Made by a program: the position numbers and the translations under genes. A stretch of 9,194 bases of DNA, taken from assembly GCA_030018855.1 (NCBI GenBank), contig JASEHG010000069.1, positions 1 through 9,194 of the forward strand, read 5' to 3'. The notes under the pieces are model-generated. The model was not told the DNA's origin. It saw only the letters and a program-made list of their open reading frames with translations, and made no database searches. Below are positions 9,190 to 9,194 of this stretch, one piece after another; within the stretch, counting starts at the first letter, position 1; every line of letters begins with the position of its first letter. This DNA comes from Candidatus Brocadiaceae bacterium (lineage in GTDB: Bacteria; Planctomycetota; Brocadiia; Brocadiales; Bathyanammoxibiaceae).

Positions 9190-9194
9190 ATAAG

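Overview
The window is about 9.2 kb of bacterial chromosome with a moderate to high GC content. I place it tentatively in the Planctomycetota or a neighbouring lineage. The reasons are a short PheT of 683 residues without the N-terminal tRNA-binding (EMAP-like) domain, TTG and GTG starts, and very dense small repeats between and inside genes. No 16S rRNA or clear lineage marker is present, so this is inference.

Layout. Plus strand, 1-5428: the last codons of an unidentified gene, a family-4 [4Fe-4S] uracil-DNA glycosylase (55-840), a repeat-rich gap with a small minus-strand ORF or remnant (905-1054), a PHP-domain phosphoesterase (1138-1899), an exported M16-type protein whose zinc motif is degenerate (1896-3473), a cyclic-nucleotide-binding-fold protein without a DNA-binding domain (3605-4066), and an exported clostripain-like (C11) protein with a Tyr in place of the expected catalytic His (4094-5428). 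Minus strand, 9194-5600: pheT (8953-6902), a DUF4258/DUF2283 toxin-antitoxin-like pair (6873-6391), a decayed second copy of the pheT 3' end (6345-6235), and a hicB-hicA toxin-antitoxin pair (6110-5600). The two strands converge near 5430-5600. No tRNA, rRNA, CRISPR array or insertion sequence was seen.

The most unusual content is the repeat system. (1) Short tandem arrays with a strict 7-bp period occur in four sequence classes: GGGGGTA, CTACTGC, AGAATTC/TATTCTG and ATTTNAA. Because 7 is not a multiple of 3, an array reads the same in all three frames. The CTACTGC strand is open in every frame and encodes a hydrophobic LLPTAYC-type heptapeptide. In two neighbouring genes it forms the signal-peptide core. 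The GGGGGTA strand puts a TAG in every frame. At 4059-4086 such an array supplies the stop codon of one gene and the likely ribosome-binding site of the next. (2) Palindromes of a GTAGGG...CCCTAC family and a 15-bp TCCGCCT-N-AGGCGGA dyad lie between genes and also in frame inside the glycosylase, the C11 gene and pheT. The repeats therefore appear to act as raw material for gene ends, starts, export signals and surface loops.

The pheT-proximal toxin-antitoxin pair lies between the intact pheT 3' end and a diverged second copy of it. That is the layout expected if a small element inserted at, and rebuilt, the 3' end of pheT, or if a partial duplication has decayed.
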